From assembly GCA_964650905.1 (NCBI GenBank), contig CAZYVH010000002.1, forward strand, positions 1 to 64,000: a stretch of DNA of 64,000 nt, in the 5' to 3' direction. Of the stretch, positions 53,188-62,101 are shown in pieces; position 1 is the stretch's first letter; the number at the start of each line of letters is the position of its first letter. This DNA is from SZUA-36 sp964650905 (GTDB lineage Bacteria > Pseudomonadota > Gammaproteobacteria > Xanthomonadales > SZUA-36). The notes beneath the pieces are model-generated. The model was not told the DNA's origin. It ran no database searches and saw only the letters and a program-made list of their open reading frames with translations. Position numbers and translations under genes: made by a program.

Positions 53188-55851
53188 TCAATTTGTGAAC
53201 TTGTGCAACAGGGCCAATAACTGATTCCGTTCCTGCTCGTTGGTCCAGCCACTCAAGAGAAAATCTACAAGCTCAGACTGTTCAGGCGGGATAGCCTTGA
53301 ATGGAAGTTTCGTGGTCAGGCCCCAATAGCGCAGAAAAAATTTGTACATACCCATCTCGGCGGTTGATCGCTGTAATTGGTACGGTAAAAGTTGCACCAT
53401 GGAAGCCACCGTTTGCATGAGGTCAACGACCCGCCCCTTCATGCTGAATCCGTAGGACGCAGAAGACCCATGAATGCGATAGTTTGCGAGCGGTCGCGGG
53501 TCATACCAGATGGGGCCTGATGCGGCGATGCGGTTCCACAGGTCCCAATCGAATGAAAACTTTCGTGCCGGATAAAAACCGCCCACATTTTGATAGCTTT
53601 CGCGGCGTACGATGAGGGACGGGAACTGGATTCTCAGATCCAGTGACAGGCGGATGTGCCATTTGTCCAATACGCCCAATGGGGGGCGTGAGGGATCTGA
53701 ATTTGACAGGCAACGCCCCTCGGCGTCGATGTAACGATTGTGTGTGAACCCGGCGACCAGGGTTTTGTCAGCCTGCATGGGTTTTAAAAGTGCGGCATAA
53801 AAGCCCTGCTCCACATAATCATCCTGATGCAGGATGTGAACAAAGGTACCTCTGGCTATGGAAATGCAGTGGTTGTGGTTGCCTACCAGCCCGAGGTTTT
53901 CCTGGTTTTGAACATAGCGTACACGTGGCGCATGAGCTTTTGCCATACGTTGTGCAGTTTTGTCATTGGAGGCATCGTCGATAATGACGATCTCCGCCCA
54001 ATCCGGCCCCTGGTCCTGCGCCAGCACGCTGTCAAGACAGACCTGCAGCCATCGCTCATTTTCGATACCATAGACTGGTATCATGATGGATAGCAACGGC
54101 GCTGTCGCGTCATTGTGTGCATCGCTATCGACAAGCGGAACGAACGGGCGCGTCTGAATGGTTCGTCCCAACGGCCAGACGTTGGTCTGATCGTATTGTG
54201 TAAACGCGCTCCGGCGTAATTGCAGCATGAGATCCGCTGCCCAGTGACGGGCACCAAGACGCGCAATTAAAGGTAGCAGGTGAGACCTGGCGTTTGCTTG
54301 CGTGTCTGTGGCCCTACCGGCGGCAGAGCCGTTTCGAAAGCCCAACAATTGACAGCGCAAGGTCACAGCCTTGTCAAGTGCGTTGGTCGCTGCTTGCCAG
54401 TTGCCCAAACCCGCCAGAAGCTGCCCGAATTGATCGTAGAGGTCTGCGCTGGGAGGCTCAGACCCAATCGTCTCCGCCAGGGCCGCGCATGCTTCCTTTT
54501 TTTGACCCAGTCGATCCAGTGCATTTGCAAGACAAATGTAGAAACGGCGTTTGCTGTTGTCCAGAGCAATGGCTTTGCGCTGGGCCACAACCGCCTCGCT
54601 CAAACGACCGACACGCGCCAGGTAGTTACCGTGCCGGTGGTGGGTCGCAGCACTCGGCTCCAAATGAGCAAGTACGCCAATTGCATCGGCAGCCTCCTCG
54701 TGCATGCCGAGCTGGTTCAGACTATGACATAATGCCCTGTGAAACCTTGGCACTTTATCATCCAGTTGAACCGCTGCGCGTCGTGCTTCCAGGGCCGCTC
54801 CCGCTTGCCCCATACGCTCCAGGACATTTCCACGTATAAAGTGAAAACGTGCAACGTCGGGCGCCATTTCAATCGCAGTATCCAGTGCACCCAATGCCTT
54901 TTGGTAGTCATTATTGGCAATGAACTCCCAGCTTTGTTCAACGTACCAGCCAGGCATTTGATAAATGATGCCCGATCCACCATGACCGGGACTACGTTCA
55001 CACCAATAGGCTTTTTTTTGTCTGTTCAGCTCGTCAAAGGCAGCCGTTGCGGCGAGCCCATCGACACGGCTGTACAGTTCATAGGCGGCCCTGACCATCG
55101 CATGTAGCGGACCGCCGCCCTCAAGCTCAGACAATGTAAGCTGGTGATGACGCAGGTCCTGGTTCAGAAAGGTGTCAATCCGCTGCTCTTTGACATCGGA
55201 TATCGTCAAGCCAGCCAGGTTTGTGGCCTCTCGTATCGTTTGCAGTGTCCTGCGCCAGTGGGTCAGCAAGCAGTCATAATGCACGACCACCCGTCGCATG
55301 CCACGGGTGACACGCTCTGCCTCCAACATGTAGCTCAGCCATAACTCCAATGCATGTTTGCGTTCAAACCTGTCGCGCGCCTGCAAGGAATGATACACGT
55401 TCATCGGATTGCGGCATGCGATCAAACAAACAACTTCGGCCCCCAACTGTTGCAATGCTGTGTGCCAAACCGGCATAACACGTGACAATCGCGGGTCTTT
55501 GATCACCAGGCCCCTGCCGTTGTCAACCGATTGAGTCATTTCTGTGTTCAATGCCTCAAGGACAATAGAATTTTGGGGGCAATCCAGGAATTGTTCGACC
55601 CAACCATCGGGCATGGGCTTGGGGTCTGCCCAGTGTCGGCCAATTTGTTGTAACAACTGATTATTGGTCTTGACGGTATTTTTTGGCTCCCAGTAACCCA
55701 GAGGATTGTCCTGGTTCGGTTCAAGGAGGTTTTTGGGAAGACACAGCCCGGCAAGGTTCAATACGCGTGCCAGTGCGGAAGTCCCGGATCTGTGCATTCC
55801 CAGGATCAAAACAAATTCTTGCCGTGAGTCTGAAATGATATGATCAACCAT
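53188..55851 (-). CDS. sulfotransferase-TPR-glycosyltransferase fusion protein
   Basis: An 887-residue protein with three modules. Residues about 10-240 are a sulfotransferase: FVLILGMHRSGTSALARVL carries the PAPS 5'-phosphosulfate loop and LIACRNPMNVYHSLQARDRF the 3'-phosphate-binding segment. Residues about 305-510 are about six tetratricopeptide repeats (FIANNDYQKALGALDTAIEM is one). Residues about 580-830 are a family 2 glycosyltransferase: LSIMIPVYGIENERWL, VIIDDASNDKT, and the DxD-like HILHQDDYVE. A helical tail follows. Such a fusion would let one protein add both sugar and sulfate to a glycan; that role is inferred. Confidence 0.85.
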   Translation of the reverse strand: MVDHIISDSRQEFVLILGMHRSGTSALARVLNLAGLCLPKNLLEPNQDNPLGYWEPKNTVKTNNQLLQQIGRHWADPKPMPDGWVEQFLDCPQNSIVLEALNTEMTQSVDNGRGLVIKDPRLSRVMPVWHTALQQLGAEVVCLIACRNPMNVYHSLQARDRFERKHALELWLSYMLEAERVTRGMRRVVVHYDCLLTHWRRTLQTIREATNLAGLTISDVKEQRIDTFLNQDLRHHQLTLSELEGGGPLHAMVRAAYELYSRVDGLAATAAFDELNRQKKAYWCERSPGHGGSGIIYQMPGWYVEQSWEFIANNDYQKALGALDTAIEMAPDVARFHFIRGNVLERMGQAGAALEARRAAVQLDDKVPRFHRALCHSLNQLGMHEEAADAIGVLAHLEPSAATHHRHGNYLARVGRLSEAVVAQRKAIALDNSKRRFYICLANALDRLGQKKEACAALAETIGSEPPSADLYDQFGQLLAGLGNWQAATNALDKAVTLRCQLLGFRNGSAAGRATDTQANARSHLLPLIARLGARHWAADLMLQLRRSAFTQYDQTNVWPLGRTIQTRPFVPLVDSDAHNDATAPLLSIMIPVYGIENERWLQVCLDSVLAQDQGPDWAEIVIIDDASNDKTAQRMAKAHAPRVRYVQNQENLGLVGNHNHCISIARGTFVHILHQDDYVEQGFYAALLKPMQADKTLVAGFTHNRYIDAEGRCLSNSDPSRPPLGVLDKWHIRLSLDLRIQFPSLIVRRESYQNVGGFYPARKFSFDWDLWNRIAASGPIWYDPRPLANYRIHGSSASYGFSMKGRVVDLMQTVASMVQLLPYQLQRSTAEMGMYKFFLRYWGLTTKLPFKAIPPEQSELVDFLLSGWTNEQERNQLLALLHKFTN

Positions 55852-55887
55852 GCACTACCTGATTTTTATGGGGAAACTGACGCGATG

Positions 55888-56784
55888 TTAACTCAATGGC
55901 TGGAGCAACTCATCAAGATAACGATTTGTTAGTTGATATCTTACCCTCTGCCAGTCAATGGTTGCATAATACTCAGACCAAAGCTCCAGGTTGCTGGCCG
56001 TCACCTCAGCCCACTCATCCAGTAATATCAATGGGTAACCCATGTCTTTGAGGTCGATAAAGCAAGGATTTTTGGTGACGATGGGAAGCGTTTTTACCAT
56101 CCACGCCTCAGCCAGCTTTGGGGCTTGCATGCCTTGTCCGCGTGGTGCCAATAAAAACATATATTTTGCTAATTCCTGCCAATATTGATCAAAAGGAATG
56201 GATTCCCGTTGTATGAAGTCATTATTTTTCAGGAAGCTGCCCAAGCGCTCCCGATCCGCAATTTCCGTGTCCAAACGACTCCAACGTTCACCCCAGGCAG
56301 CTAACACCAACGCTGATTTCGGCACCCGATCAGAATACTCGATCGCTTTGTAGATGTTCTCATGAACACTATCTCTTAGATAAAATGATATAAAGCCCAT
56401 GCTAAAACTTTTTACGATATCCGAATCAATATCTTTTGCTTCATAGAAGATATTTGAAAACCGATCCGCCATTTGCTCAATGCGGTCAATATATGTCGAT
56501 AACAGTGTGTCTTCCCCTGCAAAAACCACACTGGGTCTGGAAGAAAAATTGGCTTTTTCAAGCAACAAATCAACACTCTCCGGCGTTGTCAGGCACAATA
56601 TTTTTCGTGGTTCCCTAATCTCGAACCTGGTGAGGTTCTCATCCATTGGCGACCAGATCACCCAATCAAACATGTCGAAGGAAGCCGATGCGCCACAGCC
56701 ATGAAACCTTGGCACATGCGGCCGGTGCCGCAAACTGACCCAATCACCAATATCAGTCATGCTTTTATACATGGGACTTAGCAT
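55888..56784 (-). CDS. exostosin-like putative glycosyltransferase
   Basis: A 298-residue soluble protein, not firmly assigned. Its C-terminal half has the GT-B/exostosin-like sequence FLLAPRGQGMQAPKLAEAWM followed by KTLPIVTKNPCFIDLKDMGYPLILLDEW (by its ends), where similar families bind the sugar nucleotide. The N-terminal half (DMFDWVIWSPMDENLTRF) is not recognised. It is AT-rich and lies 36 bases upstream of the fusion gene in the same direction, so probably cotranscribed with it. No clear ribosome site before ATG 56784. Confidence 0.5.
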   Translation of the reverse strand: MLSPMYKSMTDIGDWVSLRHRPHVPRFHGCGASASFDMFDWVIWSPMDENLTRFEIREPRKILCLTTPESVDLLLEKANFSSRPSVVFAGEDTLLSTYIDRIEQMADRFSNIFYEAKDIDSDIVKSFSMGFISFYLRDSVHENIYKAIEYSDRVPKSALVLAAWGERWSRLDTEIADRERLGSFLKNNDFIQRESIPFDQYWQELAKYMFLLAPRGQGMQAPKLAEAWMVKTLPIVTKNPCFIDLKDMGYPLILLDEWAEVTASNLELWSEYYATIDWQRVRYQLTNRYLDELLQPLS

Positions 56785-56974
56785 AAAATAGAAGCGGAAT
56801 TTATGGTAGTGCGAGTCCGGGTTTATCTGCCAATATTATTTGTTAAAGGGTGGGGGGGAAGGGCATAAATTGCTATCATCGCCCTGGTGCTATTAACAGT
56901 TGGATTGATACATGAAGCCGACAAGGACAGGGTGATGGGTTATGGCGTTTGCTGCCTAAAACGGGGTACAGGGT
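56785..56974. other. divergent promoter region in the glycan cluster
   Basis: A 190-base AT-rich spacer between the exostosin-like gene and the small sulfotransferase gene. A 21-codon frame beginning MVVRVRVYLP at 56803 is open, but nothing marks it as a gene. Confidence 0.35.
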
Positions 56975-57589
56975 GTGATCGTTGACCAGTATCGCGTGAT
57001 TATGGTGCACATACCCAAGTGTGCAGGGACCAGTATTGAGACGACCTATGGTGATATGCGAGGGCATCATGGTTCCTGGTGTGACTATGGAAAAGATTTT
57101 CCTCAGGCATGGAAGGACTATTTCAAATTCAGTGTATGCAGGCACCCCTATGGGTATGTCGTGAGTTTGTATAATTACTGGATGAATACCTCAAAGTCAA
57201 CCTGGTTTCCATTGCTTGACAATAATGTTGCGGCCAAGGAGACCAGCGAAACCAGATTCAGGTCAAAGATCAGAGATTTTGACGACATGCTGGATAAACT
57301 GGATTATCTCAAATGTGCCGATTGGACACGGACACATTTCCGTACGCAATCGAGCTTTGTATGCGATCAGGAAACATCGAAGTTAATGGTGGACTACATG
57401 GTTCGGATGGAAGATTTTTCTGCAGGTATGAGCTATGTTCAGGGAAGAATCGGGGCACCGTGTGTGCGCATACCGAAAATCAACCATATCCCGTCCAAAA
57501 TGACGGTGAGTGATCTGACTTTCTCTCAGAAATGCCGTATAGCAGAATTTTACAAAGTGGACTTTTCAACGTTTGGCTATCATCCATGA
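56975..57589 (+). CDS. small sulfotransferase (Sulfotransfer_2-like)
   Basis: A 204-residue PAPS-dependent sulfotransferase. MVHIPKCAGTSIE is the 5'-phosphosulfate binding loop and FKFSVCRHPYGYVVSLYNYW the 3'-phosphate segment; both are complete. Its short length and HIPKCAGTS form are typical of carbohydrate sulfotransferases of the family found in polysaccharide clusters. Start is GTG at 56975; a later ATG at 57002 is possible but would sit at the edge of the loop. Confidence 0.85.
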   Translation: MIVDQYRVIMVHIPKCAGTSIETTYGDMRGHHGSWCDYGKDFPQAWKDYFKFSVCRHPYGYVVSLYNYWMNTSKSTWFPLLDNNVAAKETSETRFRSKIRDFDDMLDKLDYLKCADWTRTHFRTQSSFVCDQETSKLMVDYMVRMEDFSAGMSYVQGRIGAPCVRIPKINHIPSKMTVSDLTFSQKCRIAEFYKVDFSTFGYHP

Positions 57590-57626
57590 GGCTTGTGTAA
57601 CGTGGCCCCCTCCCTTTTACAAAATG

Positions 57627-57654
57627 CTGCCAGTCATTTGCAATGATCTGGCAG
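57627..57654 (+). terminator. hairpin after the small sulfotransferase gene
   Basis: CTGCCAG (57627-57633) pairs with CTGGCAG (57648-57654), and TCAT/ATGA extends the stem inward with a one-base bulge. No T run follows, so it is only a possible terminator. The remaining bases up to 57804 hold no gene. Confidence 0.35.
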
Positions 57655-57804
57655 ATCAACCACAAAACCCCTCGGTTTACGATTATAATGTTGCCTACAT
57701 CTTATTGGCGTCTCCCAACTTGTGCTCAACCCGATCTTCACTGAGGGATACCCACCCGTTGTAGAATATCCCCAACAAACTGGACAAAATGGAGATTTCC
57801 ATCA

Positions 57805-58239
57805 ATGACAAAACTTAGAAAACGATTGATATCACTGGCTGTTCTACTGCTTGTTTCGAGTGTACCCGTTGCCTGTGTCAATCACCAGCCGGTACCCTCC
57901 AAACTTGAATCAAGAGTATTGAGCCGCTGGGACGCATTGATGGCCTATAACTTTGACGTGGCGTATGAATTTTTTAGCCCTACCTATCGCAAATTATTTC
58001 CCCTGAGTTACTACCTTTCAACAGCCGGGACCACTGTTAAATGGCTGTCCGTTAAAATTACAGACATTCAGTTCGAGGACAGGCGTGCCAGGGTGACCTT
58101 CATTTTAAAATATGAATTGGAACTTCCCATGGGGGTTGGCAAGGATTTTGGCAAAATAGATAAAGAGGTTCACGAAGTATGGCTATGGGCCGATGGGAAT
58201 TGGTGGTACACCGACGACGGTAAAGGAACTTTATTTTAA
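57805..58239 (+). CDS. putative lipoprotein of unknown function
   Basis: A 144-residue protein with an N-terminal signal (KLRKRLISLAVLLLVSS) and a possible lipobox VPVAC at 20-24, though Pro at -3 is unusual. The mature part (ALMAYNFDVAYEFFSPTYRKL, given by its ends; then VKITDIQFEDRRARVTFIL and a Trp-rich end VWLWADGNWWYTDDG) has the look of an NTF2-like fold. ATG at 57805 has GGAGA 9 bases upstream. No specific function can be given. Confidence 0.7.
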   Translation: MTKLRKRLISLAVLLLVSSVPVACVNHQPVPSKLESRVLSRWDALMAYNFDVAYEFFSPTYRKLFPLSYYLSTAGTTVKWLSVKITDIQFEDRRARVTFILKYELELPMGVGKDFGKIDKEVHEVWLWADGNWWYTDDGKGTLF

Positions 58240-58280
58240 TATCCCACGTATTGTCAAATCCCCGGGCTTAAATTCCGGGG

Positions 58281-59225
58281 TTATTCCGCGGCGGATCCGG
58301 ATGTGCGAGTAGCATACTCGGCAGCCATCATATCTTTAACAATCTCATCGTTAACCGGCAAGTCATCGTCTGCTTGTAAGGACTGTATCACTTCGGCCCT
58401 CTTTATATTCTGAAGCTGTGTTTTAATGTTCCCCATTATTTCACTTTTTGCATCTTCAAAGCTCAATTGGCGGGCAGGCACCACCTTCAGTAATCGCACA
58501 ACATTAAAACCCTGCTCCGACTCTACGATATCAGTCATCTGTCCAGGGGTTTCCAGTGCAAATGCTGCCTGCAGGATGGCCGTCCTGTTTTTCAGCTTCT
58601 CCGGTGCTATCAGCCACTTTTTATTGACACCGCCCTGAGACGCCAATGGACCATCTGAATATTCTTCCGCCAGTTGGTAGAACAAGGCATTACTTTCCGG
58701 CTGCGCTTTCATTTGAGCTACGATGTCGTCCATTTTCTTTCTGGCCTGATCTTCCATGCCCTTGGTCTTTTTAATGAATATCAAGGCAATTTTTATCCTT
58801 TTGCGCACCTTGTATAAACCGGGGTTTGCCATATAACGTTCTTTTGCCAGTCTTTTGATATCCTCACTTATATGTTCAAATTCAAACCTGACCAGTTCAT
58901 TGAGCAAAATTTTTCTCCTGGCCTTTTCCAGGGATTCCCGCAATGCTTTGCTTTTATCCAAACCGCGGTCAACAATCTCCCTTTCAAGCTTTTGCCTGGA
59001 ATAGAGGCTTTTCACATATTCCGCGCGATGCTCCGGACTATCTAACATGCGCTTTAGCCATTCGGTGTTGCGAAACTGCAAATTTTGCTCCAAAAAGGCT
59101 GCAGAAACACCCTCTGTGATTATTTTTTCTTGCGTATTATTGGCCGCAGTTACGAAAGTTGGTGCCAGCATTAATAACAACGCCGAGGCAAGCAATGATC
59201 GTAACCCAGGGTATATTTTTCGCAT
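58281..59225 (-). CDS. SurA/PrsA-like peptidyl-prolyl cis-trans isomerase
   Basis: Exported chaperone of 314 residues. Signal peptide (about 1-27, LLASALLLMLAPTFVTA), a helical SurA_N-like domain (about 35-140, rich in charged residues) and a parvulin rotamase domain (about 145-265: RIKIALIFIKKTK, LAEEYSDGPLASQGGVNKKW, ALETPGQMTDIVESEQGFNVV, given by parts). ATG at 59225 is preceded by GGAG at 11 bases; the ATG at 59243 has no ribosome site. It lies downstream of, and in line with, the 597-residue secreted protein, which it may help fold. Confidence 0.85.
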   Translation of the reverse strand: MRKIYPGLRSLLASALLLMLAPTFVTAANNTQEKIITEGVSAAFLEQNLQFRNTEWLKRMLDSPEHRAEYVKSLYSRQKLEREIVDRGLDKSKALRESLEKARRKILLNELVRFEFEHISEDIKRLAKERYMANPGLYKVRKRIKIALIFIKKTKGMEDQARKKMDDIVAQMKAQPESNALFYQLAEEYSDGPLASQGGVNKKWLIAPEKLKNRTAILQAAFALETPGQMTDIVESEQGFNVVRLLKVVPARQLSFEDAKSEIMGNIKTQLQNIKRAEVIQSLQADDDLPVNDEIVKDMMAAEYATRTSGSAAE

Positions 59226-59263
59226 AATTTCGTAGATCTCCATAAAATTAAGGCTTTACCAAT

Positions 59264-59291
59264 AAAAAGCGGCGGACAAAAAGCCCGCCGC
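59264..59291 (-). terminator. Rho-independent terminator after the 597-residue secreted protein
   Basis: On the minus strand GCGGCGG (59285-59291) pairs with CCGCCGC (59269-59275) around a 9-base loop and is followed by TTTTTATT (59261-59268). It separates the secreted protein gene from the isomerase, which would then depend on readthrough or its own promoter. Confidence 0.85.
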
Positions 59292-59339
59292 CGTTCTTAG
59301 ATCAACTACCGTTATTAAGTGTCCCGAAAGACCTTAATA

Positions 59340-61133
59340 TCAGCCCTCATTCGTAAAAATATCGCGACGATATTTATGCGAGTTGATGGTAGTGTGGTTC
59401 TTTACAGCACTGCCGGTGTTGAAAATGCTGAACAGGAAACCGGTTACCGGTAAACCACCCAGGTCTTTTTCTTCGTCCGCGTTAAATTCATCAGAACCAA
59501 ACGGATGATTATCCGGCCAATCCGGCCCAAGGTTACGACCACCGATATGCCTTCCTTGCTCTATACCAAAAGGAATACCGGTACCACCGTTGCTGTCATA
59601 AAAGTTAAGCGAAGCCCAACCTTTCTCGGATTTAATATCGGCATCCGTAATCGGGTCATATTCCACCGGGAACAGCCCGACAGGAACCGTTGTTGAGAAC
59701 TTGGAATTCAAACCCTGTAGTGTATAGACATCACTGAACACCAGCACGTTGGTCTCCCAGCATAGCTCAGCAGGGAAATCCCCTTCGGGTGAAACATATG
59801 AAGACGATGCTTCATCACGGTTCCACATATCGATAGAGAAGGGTTCACACGAACCCGAACCGATAAACTCATTTGCAAATGGTGCAAAAGCATCATTGTT
59901 AACACTCGGATCATACAAGGTAGGTGAGATATCATCCGTCCAGTTCCCATCAGTTTGCAGGTCCACATAGTAATGCTTGGTCGGGAAGGTCAGTATCCAC
60001 TGGGTGTAGTAATCGAAAACGATATTGTTTTCATTTAAAGCAGCCGCCCACTCGTTAATGACCGATGCACGTTGGAAAGCATAGCTCACCGCATCAACAC
60101 CGCCTGTTACGGACGTGCTACAAGTTGCGGCACTACCGCCACAGTTCATTAATTTACCCTTCTGTTTCAACCAGTTTGTTGCGCCACCAAAATTGAAGGT
60201 CGTGGCAGAATCCAGATCCGGGTCCGTGGCAGTCGCATGTGAAGCGGTCCAAAGTGACCCGTTCTCATCCAGTCCGGATAAACCCGGTACGGAGTCGGTA
60301 CTTACCCTCCAATCAACCGTTTGACTATCCCAGCCTTCAGCTTGAACGAATTCCCTCAGGATATCGGGATCGTAACCACCGCCCTGACCCTGGGACACAT
60401 TAACCAGATAACCATTCATACCCAGAATGTTACCCATGCCTTCGCCTACGGCGCCACTATCATCGGCCGCGGCAAAATCCTGTTCCCAAAGCGCTCTGGC
60501 GTTGGCACAACTGGTCGGTATACCGTCTCCACCGAGACCGTTTTCATGTCTAATGGCTCGGCCAAAATCGCTGGAAGGATCGTGTTCTGCAATACCGATA
60601 ACCTCTATATGGCCTTCAGACAAGCGGGCCGTATCGCTGTGACCCGTGCCATCCCAATAAACTCCCGTAAATGCAGCGGTTGAGAAATCTGCCCCAATGA
60701 GACGGGGATTGGCCGGGTTGCCCATGTTTACGAAACCTTGACCCAGATTATTGAGCTCACCCGGATAGATGCATGAAGAATCATTGGTTCTGATACCCGG
60801 CACACCATTGCCGGTGGCGTCTTTATCGGTCCATGCAACCCACATATCGTGTGGAGACATAAATACGATAAAGTCCAACACTTCACGGCTGTTCGCAGCT
60901 TCACGGAAGCGAACCTTTACAGACGCAGCCTTATCAGAGGTATTGATAATACGTACAAACGTCTGCCAACCTTCCTGAGCGGTGTAATATTGAAATATAC
61001 CAGCATCACCCAGACCATCGTCGTTACCCAACGTTACCGCCATCACGCTGCTACTGCTTGCAGCAATTCCCACGCCGAGCGCCAGCGCCAGCGCCAGGGA
61101 AAGCTTATTTTTGCGCATTAGTTGCTTGTTCAT
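59340..61133 (-). CDS. secreted protein of unknown family
   Basis: A 597-residue exported protein I do not recognise. A clear signal peptide (LSLALALALGVGIAASSSS then VMA) leads into a mature part that is acidic, rich in Gly, Asn, Asp and Thr and poor in Lys. The first 100 mature residues look like a beta-sandwich (IFQYYTAQEGWQTFVRIINT, VKVRFREAANSREVLDF). Several Cys (SSCIYPG, PTSCANA, NCGGSAATCS, GSCEPFS, ELCWETN) suggest disulfides. No membrane anchor, LPXTG-like signal or sorting domain. ATG at 61133 starts the signal peptide; the upstream ATG at 61151 has no support. A strong terminator and structured leader fit high expression, so a surface or matrix protein is possible. Confidence 0.75.
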   Translation of the reverse strand: MNKQLMRKNKLSLALALALGVGIAASSSSVMAVTLGNDDGLGDAGIFQYYTAQEGWQTFVRIINTSDKAASVKVRFREAANSREVLDFIVFMSPHDMWVAWTDKDATGNGVPGIRTNDSSCIYPGELNNLGQGFVNMGNPANPRLIGADFSTAAFTGVYWDGTGHSDTARLSEGHIEVIGIAEHDPSSDFGRAIRHENGLGGDGIPTSCANARALWEQDFAAADDSGAVGEGMGNILGMNGYLVNVSQGQGGGYDPDILREFVQAEGWDSQTVDWRVSTDSVPGLSGLDENGSLWTASHATATDPDLDSATTFNFGGATNWLKQKGKLMNCGGSAATCSTSVTGGVDAVSYAFQRASVINEWAAALNENNIVFDYYTQWILTFPTKHYYVDLQTDGNWTDDISPTLYDPSVNNDAFAPFANEFIGSGSCEPFSIDMWNRDEASSSYVSPEGDFPAELCWETNVLVFSDVYTLQGLNSKFSTTVPVGLFPVEYDPITDADIKSEKGWASLNFYDSNGGTGIPFGIEQGRHIGGRNLGPDWPDNHPFGSDEFNADEEKDLGGLPVTGFLFSIFNTGSAVKNHTTINSHKYRRDIFTNEG

Positions 61134-61445
61134 AATTGCATCACACTCCATTCAGTTTAAAAAGACTTGTCGAAAAAAGCGGTGAGCCCGCCATCACCGC
61201 GCACCCACTGGTGTTCATACTACTGCAAGTTAAGGGCACCTGCAACTGCAAATGCGATGACAAACGTAATTGTTTGACATTGCGAATATTTTATATCAGA
61301 TGGTGTTTTAGCCAACACCTTTTTCAAAACCAGTTGTCGCGTGCTCATCATATCCCGTTTTCAGCCTTATCAGCTTGTGATCTTAAACTGCATCTTTCAC
61401 CAGCCGTGAACTGGCACAGTATCTGCTGTTAGAACATAATGACGT
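61134..61445. other. leader region of the secreted protein gene
   Basis: No gene seen. GCGGTGA (61179-61185) and TCACCGC (61194-61200) form a perfect 7-bp hairpin about 45 bases ahead of the secreted protein's ATG, within its presumed leader. The region also separates it from the divergent adenylating enzyme gene. Confidence 0.5.
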
Positions 61446-62079
61446 ATGCATACAGTTCGTTCAGGAATTCCGGAAATGCTATGGCCGGCAATGCCCTCAG
61501 GGGCCGGCTCCGTGCTGATGGCTGTCCAGTTTCAGTTGGGGCAATCCGAGTGGTGGCCGCCGCAGACCCTGGCAGACTGTCAGTTTCGCCAGATCGAGCG
61601 CTTGGTGCAACACGCGCGGCGCAACGTGCCGTATTATCGCGAGACCTTTGCTGCAGCGGGTCTTCCGACGGGTGAGGGGATTTCGCCCCAAAGCTGGGCC
61701 GGGGTTCCACTGCTGAGCCAGGAGGCGCTGCAGGACCGTCGTGCCGACCTGCTTTCCCGGGCGCTGCCCAAAGACCATGGTGCAACGATGCAGAAAAAGA
61801 CATCGGGCTCGACCGGCCGGCAGATCGTGGTGGCGGATACGCAGGTTCATCAGATTTTCTGGCATGCCCATACACTGCGCGATCATTTATGGCACAAACG
61901 TGACTTTAGCGGGCGGTTTGNNNNNNNNNNNNNNNNNNNNNNNNNNNNNNNNNNNNNNNNNNNNNNNNNNNNNNNNNNNNNNNNNNNNNNNNNNNNNNNN
62001 NNNNNNNNNNNNNNNNNNNNAGGATACGGGTTTGCGTCACGCCAATGGCAAGTACGAACGTTTTATCTGCCAGGTTTAA
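61446..62079 (+). CDS. phenylacetate-CoA ligase/CapK-like adenylating enzyme, interrupted by a gap
   Basis: The 158 codons before the gap encode the N-terminal part of a CapK/PaaK-like acyl-adenylating enzyme: LVQHARRNVPYYRETFAAAG and the AMP-binding loop KKTSGSTGRQIVVAD. After the gap, on the same strand, the end LRHANGKYERFICQV and TAA at 62077-62079 matches the C-terminal lysine segment (NGK) of this family. About 270-300 residues must be missing, so the N run stands for roughly 0.8-0.9 kb, not 100 bases. Frames before and after cannot be joined as written. Substrate unknown; the family includes enzymes from polysaccharide clusters. Confidence 0.65.
61921..62020. other. assembly gap of 100 N, true gap of unknown size
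   Basis: No overlap is seen between the 61861-61920 and 62021-62080 flanks, unlike the gap at 2605. The two flanks encode the start and end of one adenylating enzyme, so a missing length near 0.8-0.9 kb is inferred. Confidence 0.7.
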
Positions 62080-62101
62080 GATGACGATTGAAATATGCAG
62101 C

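Noticed and set aside
53790..54839. Plus-strand frames inside the 887-residue fusion gene
   Set aside because: Antisense shadows; the minus-strand frame has continuous domain motifs throughout.
56803..56868. 21-codon frame as a RiPP precursor for the RRE-like glycosyltransferase
   Set aside because: No leader-core layout, no Cys/Ser/Thr-rich core, and no strong ribosome site.
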